DNA from: Liolophura sinensis
Taxonomy: Eukaryota > Mollusca > Polyplacophora > Chitonida > Chitonidae
Length of the DNA stretch: 64,000 nt
NCBI RefSeq assembly: GCF_032854445.1
Contig: NC_088302.1
Span: 43,872,645 to 43,936,644 of the forward strand
Direction of reading: 5' to 3'
The notes beneath the pieces were generated by a model, which ran no database searches, was not told the DNA's origin, and worked only from the letters and a program-made list of their open reading frames with translations. Positions 35,926-47,489 of the stretch are shown in pieces. The number at the start of each line of letters is the position of its first letter. Position 1 is the stretch's first letter. Position numbers and translations under genes: made by a program.

Positions 35926-37692
35926 GTCCGTCTCACTTAATGTGGCAGTATTCACCTCCTGACCTACGTTCTTTGAGGGGCATATCAAAAGTTATTACCC
36001 GTATAGAAACTTTCTGATGTTACTCCTGACCTACAAATCACACACTGTTATAATGCTGGTATTTGACACTTGTGACTTGTTCACTGCATTATAATGCTAA
36101 TTGTAAGAATGACGAGACTATATATAGACCAGTGCTGGCTGCATATTCCCGCTGTAAGGCCGAGTCCCATGACAGCGAGCGGACTGCCTAACCCGAAAGC
36201 TGATATATTCATTTTACCTTAGATAAGAATTAATTAACCATTAATTAATGTTATGTCACACATTTATGCAGATGAGAAAGACTGTTCCTTCCCCTTTATG
36301 TAAACTAAAAGCTCGCGTTGCTTTACAGACCGTTACGAAATTGTTGCTGTCAAATTTGGAGTGTGTTGAAATTATACCATCATTGAACTCAGCCTCAAAG
36401 GTTAAAGTTATCAAAGATGAATTTTGCATTACGGAATCAGTATAACGTATAATTAACATGTATAATAAATTTAATCGTTAAAAACACAGTGTTAGAGTTT
36501 TGTATTAAGATATATATAGGAGTGAATGCAACATCGATGACCGAATTCTGGTCCTAATCCGCTACATGCGAGAGCTTGAGGACACATTGATTATTTTACA
36601 CACCGAACCTTTCATGTAGAATGTAGAGAATTATCAGCTATGGTGAGTCACTCCTAAACTTGGCCACCAGCAAAAATAAATTTACACAGCTAACATGTTT
36701 ACAACGATTCAAGTGCAGAGGAGATCCGGTTATATACCATTTTATTCCAAGTGATGTTGAGTAAGAGAAGGTGATGAGACATCAGGTCATAACGTAGACA
36801 CTTCTATCTCTATACCGAGATTTATATTCGACCTATCTCAATATATAGTTATGTCAGGTCGTCTTGCGGGGCAATTTTAAAGTGTACATAAGTGAAAAGA
36901 AAACAATTTGTGCCTCCAAAGAAAAGCAACAGAAAGCATTGTCCAGAACAACTATTTTTTACATTTTTTTCTCAGAGAGAAATGACACAAGAATAATTAA
37001 AACTAAGTACAGAATTATCCTAAGGTAGTTCATCAGAGATGGTTTCACAGAAAGGTTTACTCCATTTCAACACAGCCTGTAGACACATACACGAATATCG
37101 GAAATTGTTATTAAGAAAGTGATGTAACATCACATCAATTAGATGTGGTCCGAACAACACATGGTATTTTACCCCATTTTCAATCATTAGCATGGTAGAG
37201 TAAAAAAAAGTTCTAAAAAGGAAATTAAAATAATTTAAAATGGGACGAACTTTGTGTAATTGTGGGACACGACTTATACATCAAGGATCAGAACAGGGCC
37301 TCAAAATTACCGGCTATAAGCCGTTCAAGCCCAAATATTTCGTCTAGCATTTGGTAAATACATGTACACTAAGGTATAGTTTCAGTAAGTTTGGCTTTGG
37401 TGTGATTTCTTTTCGCGTGCAAGTCTAACTCAAAGTGTAGGTATTCTATTAAAACGGTAAATTATTTTTATTTATTTCATCGTATGGCTTTTGGACAGCT
37501 CATTTTCGTCTGTTAAACAGACAGTGGCATGTGTAACTTAATGCTCCGATTAATGTGACAACGTTATGTTCAAGTAACAGAGACTCTTGGAATTTGATTT
37601 CGTGTTGTGTTAAATTTAACGCCTTAAATATAACGGTTTCTGTTGACAGGCAACGTTGATATACAGACTGTAGATCAGAGGGCCAGGTTGTT
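35926..37692. other. Intergenic region upstream of GT92
   Basis: Should contain the GT92 promoter; no TATA is evident near the start. Two overlapping short frames at 36.25-36.46 kb on opposite strands are not credible as genes. Confidence 0.4.
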
Positions 37693-37755
37693 AACCTTTA
37701 TAAGCGTAACTTTGAGTTGTTATTTAAACAACTTAAAGTTACGCTTATAAAGGTT
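37693..37755. repeat. 29-bp inverted repeat, 5-nt loop
   Basis: Arms 37693-37721 and 37727-37755 pair at 28 of 29 positions around the loop attta. The arm reads AACCTTTATAAGCGTAACTT plus GAGTTGTT-type sequence. It is one of the strongest hairpins I noticed in the window. Confidence 0.92.
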
Positions 37756-37770
37756 TTTACGTCAGTTATA

Positions 37771-38010
37771 TTAGTTCGGGGTTATCACCATAACTTTCTT
37801 GTAAGCGGCTACATAAAACCTGTGGAGGTTGTATTTATTAGGTTTATGAGGCTCATCTATGAATGCATTTGATTTTATACATCGTTCATCCGTAGCTTTT
37901 AGACGGAAAACACAAATCTGTCTTCGGCGCTGTTCTTCAAGGCACGTCCGCATTTCAGATACGTCTCTTTATCATCTTCCTGTCAATTGTTCACCTTGTA
38001 TTAGAATACA
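37771..38010 (-). other. Possible small exon or decayed copy, unidentified
   Basis: One minus-strand frame (37953-37771) reads MRTCLEEQRRRQICVFRLK and 41 more residues. A neighbouring frame, preceded by an acceptor-like ttgacag, reads EDDKETYLKCGRALKNSAED then RFVFSV and a stop. The latter shares the 14 bases coding FVFSV with the 26-kb gene. Either could be a real last exon or a relic; neither is secure. Confidence 0.2.
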
Positions 38011-38562
38011 AGGCTACACCACATGGAAACACACTTCTCTGCTAATTTTTGTTATTTGGTAACTACTTAGCCAATGACACATCTGACAATCAGTAACCTT
38101 GCCGGCCTAAAGTGAGTCACTCTAATGAATCTCTAATCTGTTGTTCATTTACTTCCTTTGCCATGACGTTTTGTTAGCAAACTGGTGACATATTGCTCCG
38201 GCGGTTTGCGAGCAAACTGTTGACATATTGCTCCTGCATTGTGAGAGAACAATGGTCCAAAGAGCTCGCACTTGACTCGCCATGTCGCCGGAAAATGTAT
38301 TCCATTACGTATATACAATGTATGCTTTTTCCTTCATTGTCTAAAGTAACCACACGTGTTTAAACACTAGTTATATTTGTATAAAACTCTCAACTAAGGT
38401 TCTAAACTCCTTTACAGGCTTCGAATGTTCCAGTTCGCTTTTATAATTCTGCATGTTACTTTCAGCTTACACTCTCTTACATGCGCTAAAAGCTTCTGGA
38501 CGTCCAAGCTTCTGCCAAGTCAATGAGCCATGAGTTTTGCAAATTTTGTTTATGTGCCTTCA

Positions 38563-38650
38563 TTTATTTGATTGGTGTTTTACGCCGTACTTAAGAATAT
38601 TTCACTTATAAGACGGCGGTTAACAGTATAGTGAGAGGAAATGGGAGTGC
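38563..38650 (-). mobile_element. tRNA-derived SINE, tail fragment
   Basis: Contains TTTATTTGATTGGTGTTTTA, CGCCGTACTTAAGAATATTT and CACTTATAAGACGGCGG, then breaks into unrelated repeat sequence. Confidence 0.8.
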
Positions 38651-39260
38651 CCAGACTAAGCAAGTTGGCAATTACCTGGCGAACTTACGCTCATTTAACT
38701 CACCGATTTTCATCTGTATAGAGCGGATGCTCGTTATATACGTCACATATTGATGGATTGCTGGTGATCTGTAGGAAAGTAGACCTACACTGAAAATCCC
38801 CTAAATTGTTCATCGTTGTCATTCATTGTCACTAGTTAAGGCTCCGAGAACAGTGAGGCTAATATAAGGTGAAATGCAGTATTATGTGTTTATGTTCGGG
38901 TTTTTACGTCGTTCTTAACAAATTTCCAGTCATATGACGACGAGGTGTCATTAGGTGTGTGGAAATATTCTGTGTCTTCTTGTGGGATTAGCGCCATATC
39001 ACACTAAAGGCTACCTCACCTAATTATGTGATGGTGGTCAAACCACCGGGTAGAGGAAACTGGAGTGCCCAGACTAAGCAGCCTGACTTTGACAATTACA
39101 CGGTGAACTTACCCACATATGATGCACTGATTTTCATCCACCTGCAAGAGATCTGCAAGGGATCAGAATTACATTGCAGACCATCACCTAAATGGTTCAT
39201 CATTGTCTCCCATTGGCACCAAGGCTCCGAGAACGGTTGAGGCTTAATGGAAGGTGAAAT
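38640..39260. repeat. Two copies of a dispersed repeat about 400 bp apart, plus a copy of the second repeat family
   Basis: The words GGAGTGCCCAGACTAAGCA, gacaattac and gaacttac recur at about 38640-38850 and 39048-39260. Between them, 38893-39035 carries the tttttacgtcg / CAGTCATATGACGACGA block seen at 11.2 kb. Confidence 0.6.
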
Positions 39261-39394
39261 AAAGTAATTCTATCTCGTACGATTATGTCGCTTAATAATT
39301 GATTGTTGTTGTCGTTGTTGTTGGTTTTTTGTTTTATTTTGGGGGGATTTTTTGGGGTGGGGTGGGGGGCGGGCTTTTGGGGGGTCTTTTTGTA

Positions 39395-39632
39395 CAGAGC
39401 GAGGCTCTATGAGAACTTTAGCTAGTTGGCTTTTGTTTCGCTCCCGGGGAACCTGGGTTTAATCCCGAGCAGCGCCTTATCTAAGGCTTATACTGGAGTC
39501 ATCATACTGTCAAGTTATGAAGTTATAAATATATGTGCAATGGAAGTGGCCTGCTATCAACCTATTCTGTCGTAATATGCAGAAGTAATGTCCAGAACGA
39601 CGCTAAAATGTAAGCAAACAAACATTCAAACA
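39395..39632 (+). mobile_element. tRNA-derived SINE of another family
   Basis: Shows an A-box-like TTTAGCTAGTTGGC, a B-box-like CTGGGTTTAATCCCG, and a tail with TGTCGTAATATGCAGAAGTA and acgacgctaaaatgtaagc before CAAACA repeats. This tail type also occurs at 18.9 kb. Confidence 0.55.
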
Positions 39633-40196
39633 AACATCAAAATATCAAAGAAGAACGCATGTGAACATTTTACGGTACTATACCCCACGCTGAAATATGA
39701 ATAGACGTAATATGAATCAGATCTCTTCAAACAAAGAAGGAAAATGAAGTCCCTTAAAATGAATTAAAAGCAGAAGGTGCAATGTACAAAAACCTTATTT
39801 GAGAATTGTCCATTTCTTTGGTTTCGTTATGATCTTTAAATCACAGTGGATCAGCCAAACATGAAACATGGCTTTTTCAGGAAAAAATAGATAACCGTGA
39901 AAACTTTTACGGTCGCCCTCATCACAAAGTAGAAACGTCGTAGGTATGTATATATTTACAAAGCCACCTGACTGACATGCTGACCGATACACCTGTAAAG
40001 TATGGAGGATCACACTATGTGTAACCATTGTCATATTGAAGAAGACGGTCGCCTTCAGCTGATTCTAAACCACAAGATAATGGATGTGATTCTATAAGGT
40101 TGGAAGACTGAAATCACCACTGAAACTATGTACATGGACACGTAAGCAACAAGTCTGTGTAAGATGACGTATTTATGTATGCAGGTTTATTATCTA

Positions 40197-40748
40197 TTAA
40201 GCTTGGGAAGTTCTCCCACCTTTATTGCTAACAGTCTCATTTTCAGTGACCTCCATCCATACTAAACATTTTTGCACTGAGTTTCGTTGTGCGGTCTCTT
40301 CAATAGCAACTTCGTCTAAACCACCGTTATTATCAGTTTCCGAGTCAAGGATTTCCACTATATCTAAAGCACTTTCCTTTTTGACAACACCAAGCCCCGC
40401 GATATTAGGTTCCAACAATTGCGATTCAACATGAGTTATGTCCCCTTCCATCAGGAACCCAGTCGTTCTTTGGTAAGCGTCGGCAAACGATATCCTCTTT
40501 TTCAGTTTGGGATTTCGTCGCTCAGATTGTTTATCATTCTCTTTACTGTCGCCTCCCAAACTAGCTGTCCCTTGAACAGCGGGTTTCTGAATCATAGCTA
40601 CCGTGTCTTCTCGAGCTAGCTTCATGGCCGCCTGACCTTCTGTCGACAACATTTCAGAAAATTTCCTCCGCGCTCTCTTCATCTCCCGCTTTCGCCGGAT
40701 CTCCTCCATTTCGTCATCAGTCAGCTCAAAATGCTTTTCCGTCCACAT
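40197..40748 (-). CDS. Small charged protein of unknown function, 183 aa, paralogue of the 46.8-kb gene
   Basis: It begins MWTEKHFELTDDEMEEIRRK with a basic helix (residues about 17-35). A Lys-rich segment leads to KKRISFADAYQR, then MEGDIT, an acidic stretch with ALDIVEILDSE, and a C-terminal QKCLVWMEV. The order KxR(I/V)(S/T)F-x-(E/D)AY-x-R, GDIT, acidic helix, KC(M/L)xW(M/L)(E/D) is shared with the protein at 46.8 kb, so they are paralogues. A good acceptor (tatgtttcag) at about 40836 suggests a 5' leader exon. After it a short upstream frame (MSSFTD, stop) precedes the main ATG. Probably cytosolic or nuclear; no known domain. Confidence 0.65.
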   Translation of the reverse strand: MWTEKHFELTDDEMEEIRRKREMKRARRKFSEMLSTEGQAAMKLAREDTVAMIQKPAVQGTASLGGDSKENDKQSERRNPKLKKRISFADAYQRTTGFLMEGDITHVESQLLEPNIAGLGVVKKESALDIVEILDSETDNNGGLDEVAIEETAQRNSVQKCLVWMEVTENETVSNKGGRTSQA

Positions 40749-41025
40749 TTCTAAATCGTATGCCTTTATTGAGGTAATGTCAAATCACTATAGAGATTGT
40801 GGATGCCTTGGCTCAGTCTGTGAAGGAGGACATATCTGAAACATACAAAGCATGCGGTGAGAAAATACAGTTTTCCTAGTTACTGGCAATAGTCATCGCA
40901 AGTGTCATTTTATGCTATTTACTATGTAGATATATATTGTGCTAAACTGGTTTTCCATTGTAACCAATATACGGAATGGGTAAATATGCAAATTGGACAC
41001 CAGGCTAAACTATGTACATGCATAT

Positions 41026-41200
41026 ATGCTTGGGGTTTTAAGTCGCTCTTAACAATCCCCTCTCTTGGGAGGACAAAAGAGTCATTAAGTGTGTGTACTT
41101 ATACCATGTCTCCTTGCGACAGGGGAAGTCCATACCGCCATTGATGCATCATGCCGAAGATCTCAGACATGACACACAACCCAGTCAGATTATACTGACA
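41026..41200. mobile_element. Second dispersed repeat family, diverged copy
   Basis: Shares TGCTTGGGGTTTTAAGTCG, a gagtcattaagtgtgtgtac block and catgtctccttgcgacagg with the 11.2-kb copy. Confidence 0.5.
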
Positions 41201-41307
41201 CCCGGCCAACCGTACTCGAAGAGGAGTACGAGTGACGAAATTAATAAAAGTACAAAGGCATAACGGAAGTATAAAGAAAGAACGCATGTGTGATGAAAGT
41301 TACCAAG

Positions 41308-42620
41308 GGACGAATAAATGAGGGAATCTACAAACGGATGAATGGGTGACTGAATCAAGCAAGGATTGAATGGGTGACGGAATCAACGAAGTGTTGAATG
41401 AGTGACGGAATCAATGAAGGAATGAATGGGTGACGGAATCAACGAAAGGTTGAATGTGGCGGAATCAACGAAGGGTTGAATGAGCGACGGAATCAACGAA
41501 GGAATAAACGGGTGACGGAATCAACGAAGGCATGAATGAGTGACGGAATTAACGAAGGAATGAATGGATGACGGAATCAACGAAGGGATGAATGGATGAC
41601 GGAATCAATGAAGGGTTGAATGAGTGACGGAATCAAGCAAGGGTTGAATGGGTGACAGAATCAAGCAAGGGTTGAATGAGTGACAAAATCAACGAAGGGT
41701 TGAATGAGTGACGGAATCAAGCAAGGGTTGAATGGGTGACGGAATCAACGAAGGGTTGAATGAGTGACGGAATCAACGAAGGCATGAATGAGTGGCGGAA
41801 TCAACGAAGGAATGAATGGATGACGGAATCAACGAAGGGATGAATGAGAGGGGTGAATTTGGTGACGGGATTAGTGAATGGATGCTGGAGTGGACGAACG
41901 GATATACGTTGTAGGGGAATAAACTAAGGGATGTTTTTTGCGAGGGAATTACGGAAGACACTAATTGCCGATAGTAGACAAATAAGGGACGAATGGGTGA
42001 CGAAACGAGGGGATGGGGAAATCAACGAAGGGACAAATGAGTAACAGAATCAACCGATGGAGGACTGGGTGATGGAACAAAGAGACAAATTATTAACGGA
42101 ATTTTACAGAAGGAGGAATGGGTGATGGAAATATCTGAGGGAGGTGTGCGTGACAAAGTGACGAATCATTTATGGGAACGAAGGGCAAATGAGTGAGGAA
42201 ATTAACGGATGGAGGAATGAGTTAAAGGAATCAACGACAGGAAGAATGGGTGACGAAATGAACGGAAGGAGGAACGGGTGACGGAATCAACGGAAGCAGG
42301 AATGGGAGACCAACTTGGCAAAAGGAGGGAAGGGCGACGAAATAAACGGGAAGAGGAAGAGGAGACGAAAAAAGGGAAGGAGGAAGGGGTGACGAAATAA
42401 ACGGAAGGAAGAAGGGATGACGGAATCAACGTAAAGAAGAAGTTGTGAGGGAATCAACGGAAGGAGGAATGGGTGACGAAATAAACGGAAGAAAGAAGAG
42501 GTCACGGTATCAACGGAAGGAGGGATGGGTGACGAAAATAAACGGAAGGAAGAAATAGTGAAGGGATCAAAAAACGAATGAATTACAGAATTAACGAATG
42601 AACGAATTGGTGACATTACA
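41308..42620. repeat. 28-bp minisatellite, about 45 copies, decaying to the right
   Basis: Consensus unit ggttgaatgagtgacggaat followed by caacgaag. Units are regular from about 41340 to 41850; further right they become purine-rich and irregular (acggaaggaggaatgggtga) up to about 42620. Serine/proline-rich minus-strand frames here are products of the repeat. Confidence 0.9.
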
Positions 42621-44520
42621 AAGGAATGGACAGAAACATGGTACAAATATTGCAGCCAAGTAAATCTACGCACTAGTTTCAGTCTGATGCTATTCTGTGG
42701 GGAAATAAACCTGATCGATGAATTATCTTCGACCACTTTGGAAGCATAAAGGTACGGTAACGGTGCCAACAGTGACTACCTGGGCAGAAATTGATCTTGG
42801 GCCTTTAGATAAATTGGTAATAATGAAAGGTAATCCGCCTTCGCGGCACGCGCGAATCAATCTCGAGCACAAGAAGGATAATCTATCATAGCGTAAATGT
42901 GTTGTTATTGGTGGTACTGTTGTCTGTTCGGAGTAATAAGTTTCTAATATTGAAGAGTTTACAGAACGAAAGGAGCGGTTTTCTTGTGTGATAAACGGAG
43001 AACAGAGAAGATCGAATTAATATGCATCGCTTATTGTTGTAACTGCATATAGCAACCACAAATCTGAAGAACGGTTTACCCTTGAACTTACCTACATTTG
43101 TGTTCCAGAGCAAACCATGTATAGTCAAGATCTATGATGGAATGTTAGAGAAATTCTTTTCTTTCGATAAATACATTCCAGAGAGGGACGTCCATGTTGC
43201 ATGCCACTGAAAAAAAGTGATATAAGAATATATACAATGTCCTGTGACACAAGCTGTAGCAGAAGTTTAGATAATCATAGAAAACATCATAACATAATTC
43301 AAAGAAATCAAGAAAAATTATAGGACTGATGAAAAATAGCCAAACGCTGTGTTTCACGTAATCGAAAAGTATTTTCTGACAATTTATCCTATCACAGATG
43401 TTATAATTACCCGTGTGTCCGAAAATATTCAGTCAAATCAGATATCAATATTTTTACTTCTGCTCACAAAATGATTTTTGACATCGTTTCTTGGCACATG
43501 AAATTGCATAATTTCCACCGTTTATGAATACACATATAGTAAAATGTAGAATGGATAACGCGCCGGACTTACCTGTCTAAGCGTCGATGATAAACTGGCG
43601 AGTGTGCTAAGTATATTCACCTAGGTAAATAGTCGATAGCTTTACTAGTAGACTGATATTGAGCTCTCTACCCGACTGAACATGATTGTCATCAGATATA
43701 CGGGATAGATCTTAGGCGTCACGCCTCTTTAAATACTGGCTGTCTCGTCTTTAAACACGACTCTCTGTTGACTCTGAATGCTTCCAGGGCATATTATTTA
43801 CTTTACAGTAGTTATCAATGTGCGACGTGTGTTTTCAGATCGTTGTTCATTTGTGTTACCAAGGCCAACTGACGCACAAGATTTAATAAACCTTTATTAC
43901 AAGCGACTCGCACAATATGCAATGTATAGATCCAGTATGCCCATTATGAAATCTTGCTATTTGAGACTGGGCTATATGATATATTAAGATGTGATCAAAT
44001 ATAGGCAAAAAGTTCTTCAGCACATATAAGTTGTTTACACTAAGTAGGTGAAGGTGAGGTATCGAAAGAAATAGTAAATTCAATTCAAATTGGTCAGATG
44101 TAGGTGGTATTTAGAACAGTAAAAGAATGGCTTCAGTACTACTCTATTTAACCATTCATTACCTAGGAATAAATCAACCTAAAACTGACCATTTCTATAT
44201 TTTTTTGACTTTCGATTAATAGATGAAAATTTGTAGATGTTGAACTATGAATTGAATATGCATGTGGCTTACAGTGTAATGTCAGATAGTGTACTTAAGC
44301 AGTAAATTTTGTTGACAGTGTAGGCTACAAAGCATTTTCTATAAATAAACCGCTTTCTGTTCTAACTGTTACTTTACAGTCATTTGCTTATATATTTACA
44401 CAAGCAAGGTTCTCCATAGGTGCGGTATCGCCTTTTCGAAGCTTAAATGCTGTAAATGTATGCAAATACCAGTAAAATAAACACCATCATTGATGTTACG
44501 TTACAGCATCTGCCTGTGCC
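42621..44520. other. Non-coding stretch
   Basis: No gene that I can support. AT-rich, with scattered short frames that lack homology. Confidence 0.45.
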
Positions 44521-44526
44521 GTTAAA

Positions 44527-45060
44527 TTTGTCTTTGCCCTTGTGTTCCATGACATTTATCCTTGCACCTGCGTGAAGCATGACATTTGTCTTAGCGCAAG
44601 TGTGTACCTTGACACTTGTCTTAGCAACTTCGTCAACTATAACACTTGTCTTTGCGCTTGTGTGTATGGTGGTAATTGCCTTAGCATTTATATGTACCAT
44701 AACCCTTCTCTTAACGCGTGCGTGTACCACGATATTTGTCATAGCACTTACATGTACTACGGCATTTCTCTTAGAGTCTTTACCACGACATTTGTTTTAG
44801 CGCCTACGTGTACAATGACATTTGTCCTAGCGCATACGTGTACCATGACATTTGTCCCAGCGCATACGTGTACCATGACATATGTCTTGTGGCAGAATAG
44901 TGCCGAGACTTTGACCTTAGCGACTCTGTGTACTACCACATCTGTCTGAGCACATGCCTGTATCAAGGCATTTGCCCTAGAACTTGATTCTACCGTTACG
45001 TTTACCCTTGTGACTTCTCGTATCATGACATTCGCCTTATCGGCGTCTCCCAAAAGTTTA
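44527..45060. repeat. 30-bp minisatellite, about 17 copies
   Basis: Consensus unit tgtaccatgacatttgtcct then agcgcatacg. Because 30 is a multiple of three, a plus-strand frame encodes MTFVLAHTCT-type decamers and the minus strand is open as well. I read this as non-coding. Confidence 0.88.
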
Positions 45061-45846
45061 GTATTGTTGACATTTAAATGCGTGAACATTGTTCTGTGCA
45101 TTTTCCAGGTGTAGTTCAGGACAAGGGGCGGGTCGCTTGGATATCCGGGGAGTTATATTTGCTATAAACAACTTGAGTACAAAACTCTAAATAGCCGTTT
45201 TTTAATCGGTGAGTGTTTGTCAATAGAGCTGTTTTAATTACAATGCCATGGCCCCATTCCTCTGTCATTGGGCCCCACGGACAAGGTTGACACGGTGTGG
45301 GTGAGACACCTAATCTATCAGGGCAGGTCGCGGGTGTGCATTTCCTTACACCTCGGCGCGCTGGGTATTGTTGGCAACCGCTGACCGAAAACACGAAGAG
45401 AGTTCAAACGAGTTTATTGTTTATTCACGTATGTGAGCGATCTGGTGTGTTTTATTGGTCTACTGGCCCCGATCAGGGCTAAGGTCCCGGTTCCTTCTCA
45501 TTTTGTGGTTGAGTAAGATTCCTTTCATGGAAGTGGAGTAATTATATATAAGACACATACGTATAGACAAATACTCCACATTGTTATAAATTTTAGACTG
45601 AACAGTGTGATAAGTAAACAATGTCTCTGATAAATAATAACACATGCCTGCGGTTATATACAAGCAAATACATGTAATGAGGCTGTGAAACTGGCTGCTC
45701 TTTGTTGGAATGAATCTCAGAATCAGTATTTACTATGTAGGCCTACACGTACATAAAATGGGCCCACCCATCACTCAGGCCGCAGAGGATCAACGTGTTC
45801 AAATCCCGTTGTTTGGGCTGAAGCTTTTCGATTGCTTTTCTCCACC

Positions 45847-45876
45847 CAAGTATGCGACCCACCGGTCGCATACTTG
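45847..45876. repeat. Perfect 13-bp inverted repeat, 4-nt loop
   Basis: CAAGTATGCGACC and GGTCGCATACTTG flank cacc. It sits next to SINE-tail-like sequence. Confidence 0.88.
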
Positions 45877-46841
45877 AAATACTCTTGATCAAAGTGTTGA
45901 AATTGCCACAATAACATAATTAAAACACAAACACACCATTTACAGCCTGAAACACAATGACATTTAATACTGTCTTGGGACAACTGAATACAGTTACGAT
46001 AATTTTCTACAATTGCAGCTGTAATTCATTGCAAGACCATGTTCAATGACTGTTATCTTTTTACCTTAATCTTGGCTAGACATCAGGATCATAACGTCAC
46101 GGAAAGATTCATTGGTGAAATGCAGAACAGCTACCTCAATTACACAAAACAATTTGTCTTTAAGGATTTACTAACGCTCACGTATGTTATACAATGTGAC
46201 TGCAAACATCCCACACAGATTGCCAGCGTGCTGTTTTCGTCTTGTGAACCCAATCATTAAGCAACCCATGCCGTTTGCATAAGCCGATGTTTGTTCTAGA
46301 AGTATCAAACAACGTATCATTGATTTATAAGCTGATAAACTTTGACATAACTAACAATGTTTACCTTTTTATTGCAAGGGTAAAGTACACAACTACAATT
46401 ACATGAAACATCATGAACAATGCAACGTTTTCGTGTAGTAGCATATATGTTTTATGTGAATATTGTGAATTGACTAGACTGTACACACAGGCTGCATCTC
46501 CCGTCGACATTTACTCACATGCTGAATATGTGTGATGTTAAGCACCTTTTTTTCTTGAACAAACAAAAAATTATATACACAAGAATAGTCAGCTCGGATC
46601 AACAAGACCTTAATTCTTTCACAGTTGTTGTGAATCTAATGCTACCAACTGGTCAACAATTTTCGGCAAGCATTAAACGTCATCAATGACAAGATTAATC
46701 AAGATAACCCAAACACAAGGATACACTGAAATTTTGATCTGATATCACATTTTCGGCAAAAATCAAATGATATCAAACATGAGATTAGTGAAAGTTTTAC
46801 GTTAAAATCAGTTGTTATCAACCAAATTAGCTAAATGCTTT

Positions 46842-47489
46842 TCAAACAGGTGGGGTTTCCACGTCCACAGAGTCCTGTTGTACATCAAGCCATACCATGC
46901 ACTTTTCAAAAGAAATCAGTTTGGCTCTGTCGAGCTCGGCATGTTCGTTAATATCAGTTTCACTGCCGCCTTGTCCAGAATACACAGTTTCAATGAGCTC
47001 CATTGCGTTGATCAGCTTCCCTCCGTCGATGGACCTTTTTGAGGTACCACTCGCATACTTGTCAGTCATAGGCAGGGTTATGTCACCCGCAAGCCGCAGG
47101 GTGTCCAACCTTTCATAGGCTTCATCAAACGTGACCTTTCGCTTTGTAGCAGAACGCCTGTTGGCAAGCAAAACCTTTTGGTCATCTCCTGCGTCTCTCA
47201 GTACAGCTGGTCCCGTGGTGTCCTCTGCAGCTGAAGTCGGTCGTGCTTTAACGGGGCACTCTTCTAGTGCCTGCGACATCGCTATCATGGCCTCAGGAGA
47301 GAGAGATTTGGACAAACCCTGCGCTAATCTTCGACATCCCCAGCAGGTCTTTATGGTCCTAGCCCCGATGGAAGCTTTCAGCTTGAGGTCATTCATGTTG
47401 AAATCATACAAAAAGCATACACGTGAACTGGGATCGTTTTGAGAAGAATACGAAAATGTCTTAGCGTTCATGCAAATTCTAATATCCAA
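46842..47489 (-). CDS. Small protein of unknown function, up to 215 aa, paralogue of the 40.2-kb gene
   Basis: The conserved part starts near RRLAQGLSKSLSPEAMIAM. It continues through TKRKVTFDEAYER, LAGDITLP, an acidic region with LINAMELIETVYS, and ends EKCMVWLDVQQDSVDVETPP. These match in order the 40.2-kb protein (RRKFSEML, KKRISFADAYQR, MEGDIT, ALDIVEIL, QKCLVWMEV). The Met at 47489 may not be the true start; MNDLKLK at about 47396 is an alternative, and the first 30 residues have no counterpart. The left edge of a 2,857-bp tandem duplication falls inside this gene at 47108, so only its 3' part (46842-47107) is single-copy. Function unknown. Confidence 0.65.
   Translation of the reverse strand: MDIRICMNAKTFSYSSQNDPSSRVCFLYDFNMNDLKLKASIGARTIKTCWGCRRLAQGLSKSLSPEAMIAMSQALEECPVKARPTSAAEDTTGPAVLRDAGDDQKVLLANRRSATKRKVTFDEAYERLDTLRLAGDITLPMTDKYASGTSKRSIDGGKLINAMELIETVYSGQGGSETDINEHAELDRAKLISFEKCMVWLDVQQDSVDVETPPV

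Noticed and set aside
41773-42769. Serine/proline-rich minus-strand frames
   Set aside because: Products of the 28-bp minisatellite; no domain and no stable unit at protein level.
44443-45101. Threonine/cysteine-rich frames on both strands
   Set aside because: Products of the 30-bp minisatellite.
45116-45394. 92-aa Cys/Pro-rich minus-strand frame
   Set aside because: Overlaps a dispersed repeat block (TTGTCCGTGGGGCCC) shared with 27.5 kb; probably SINE-derived.
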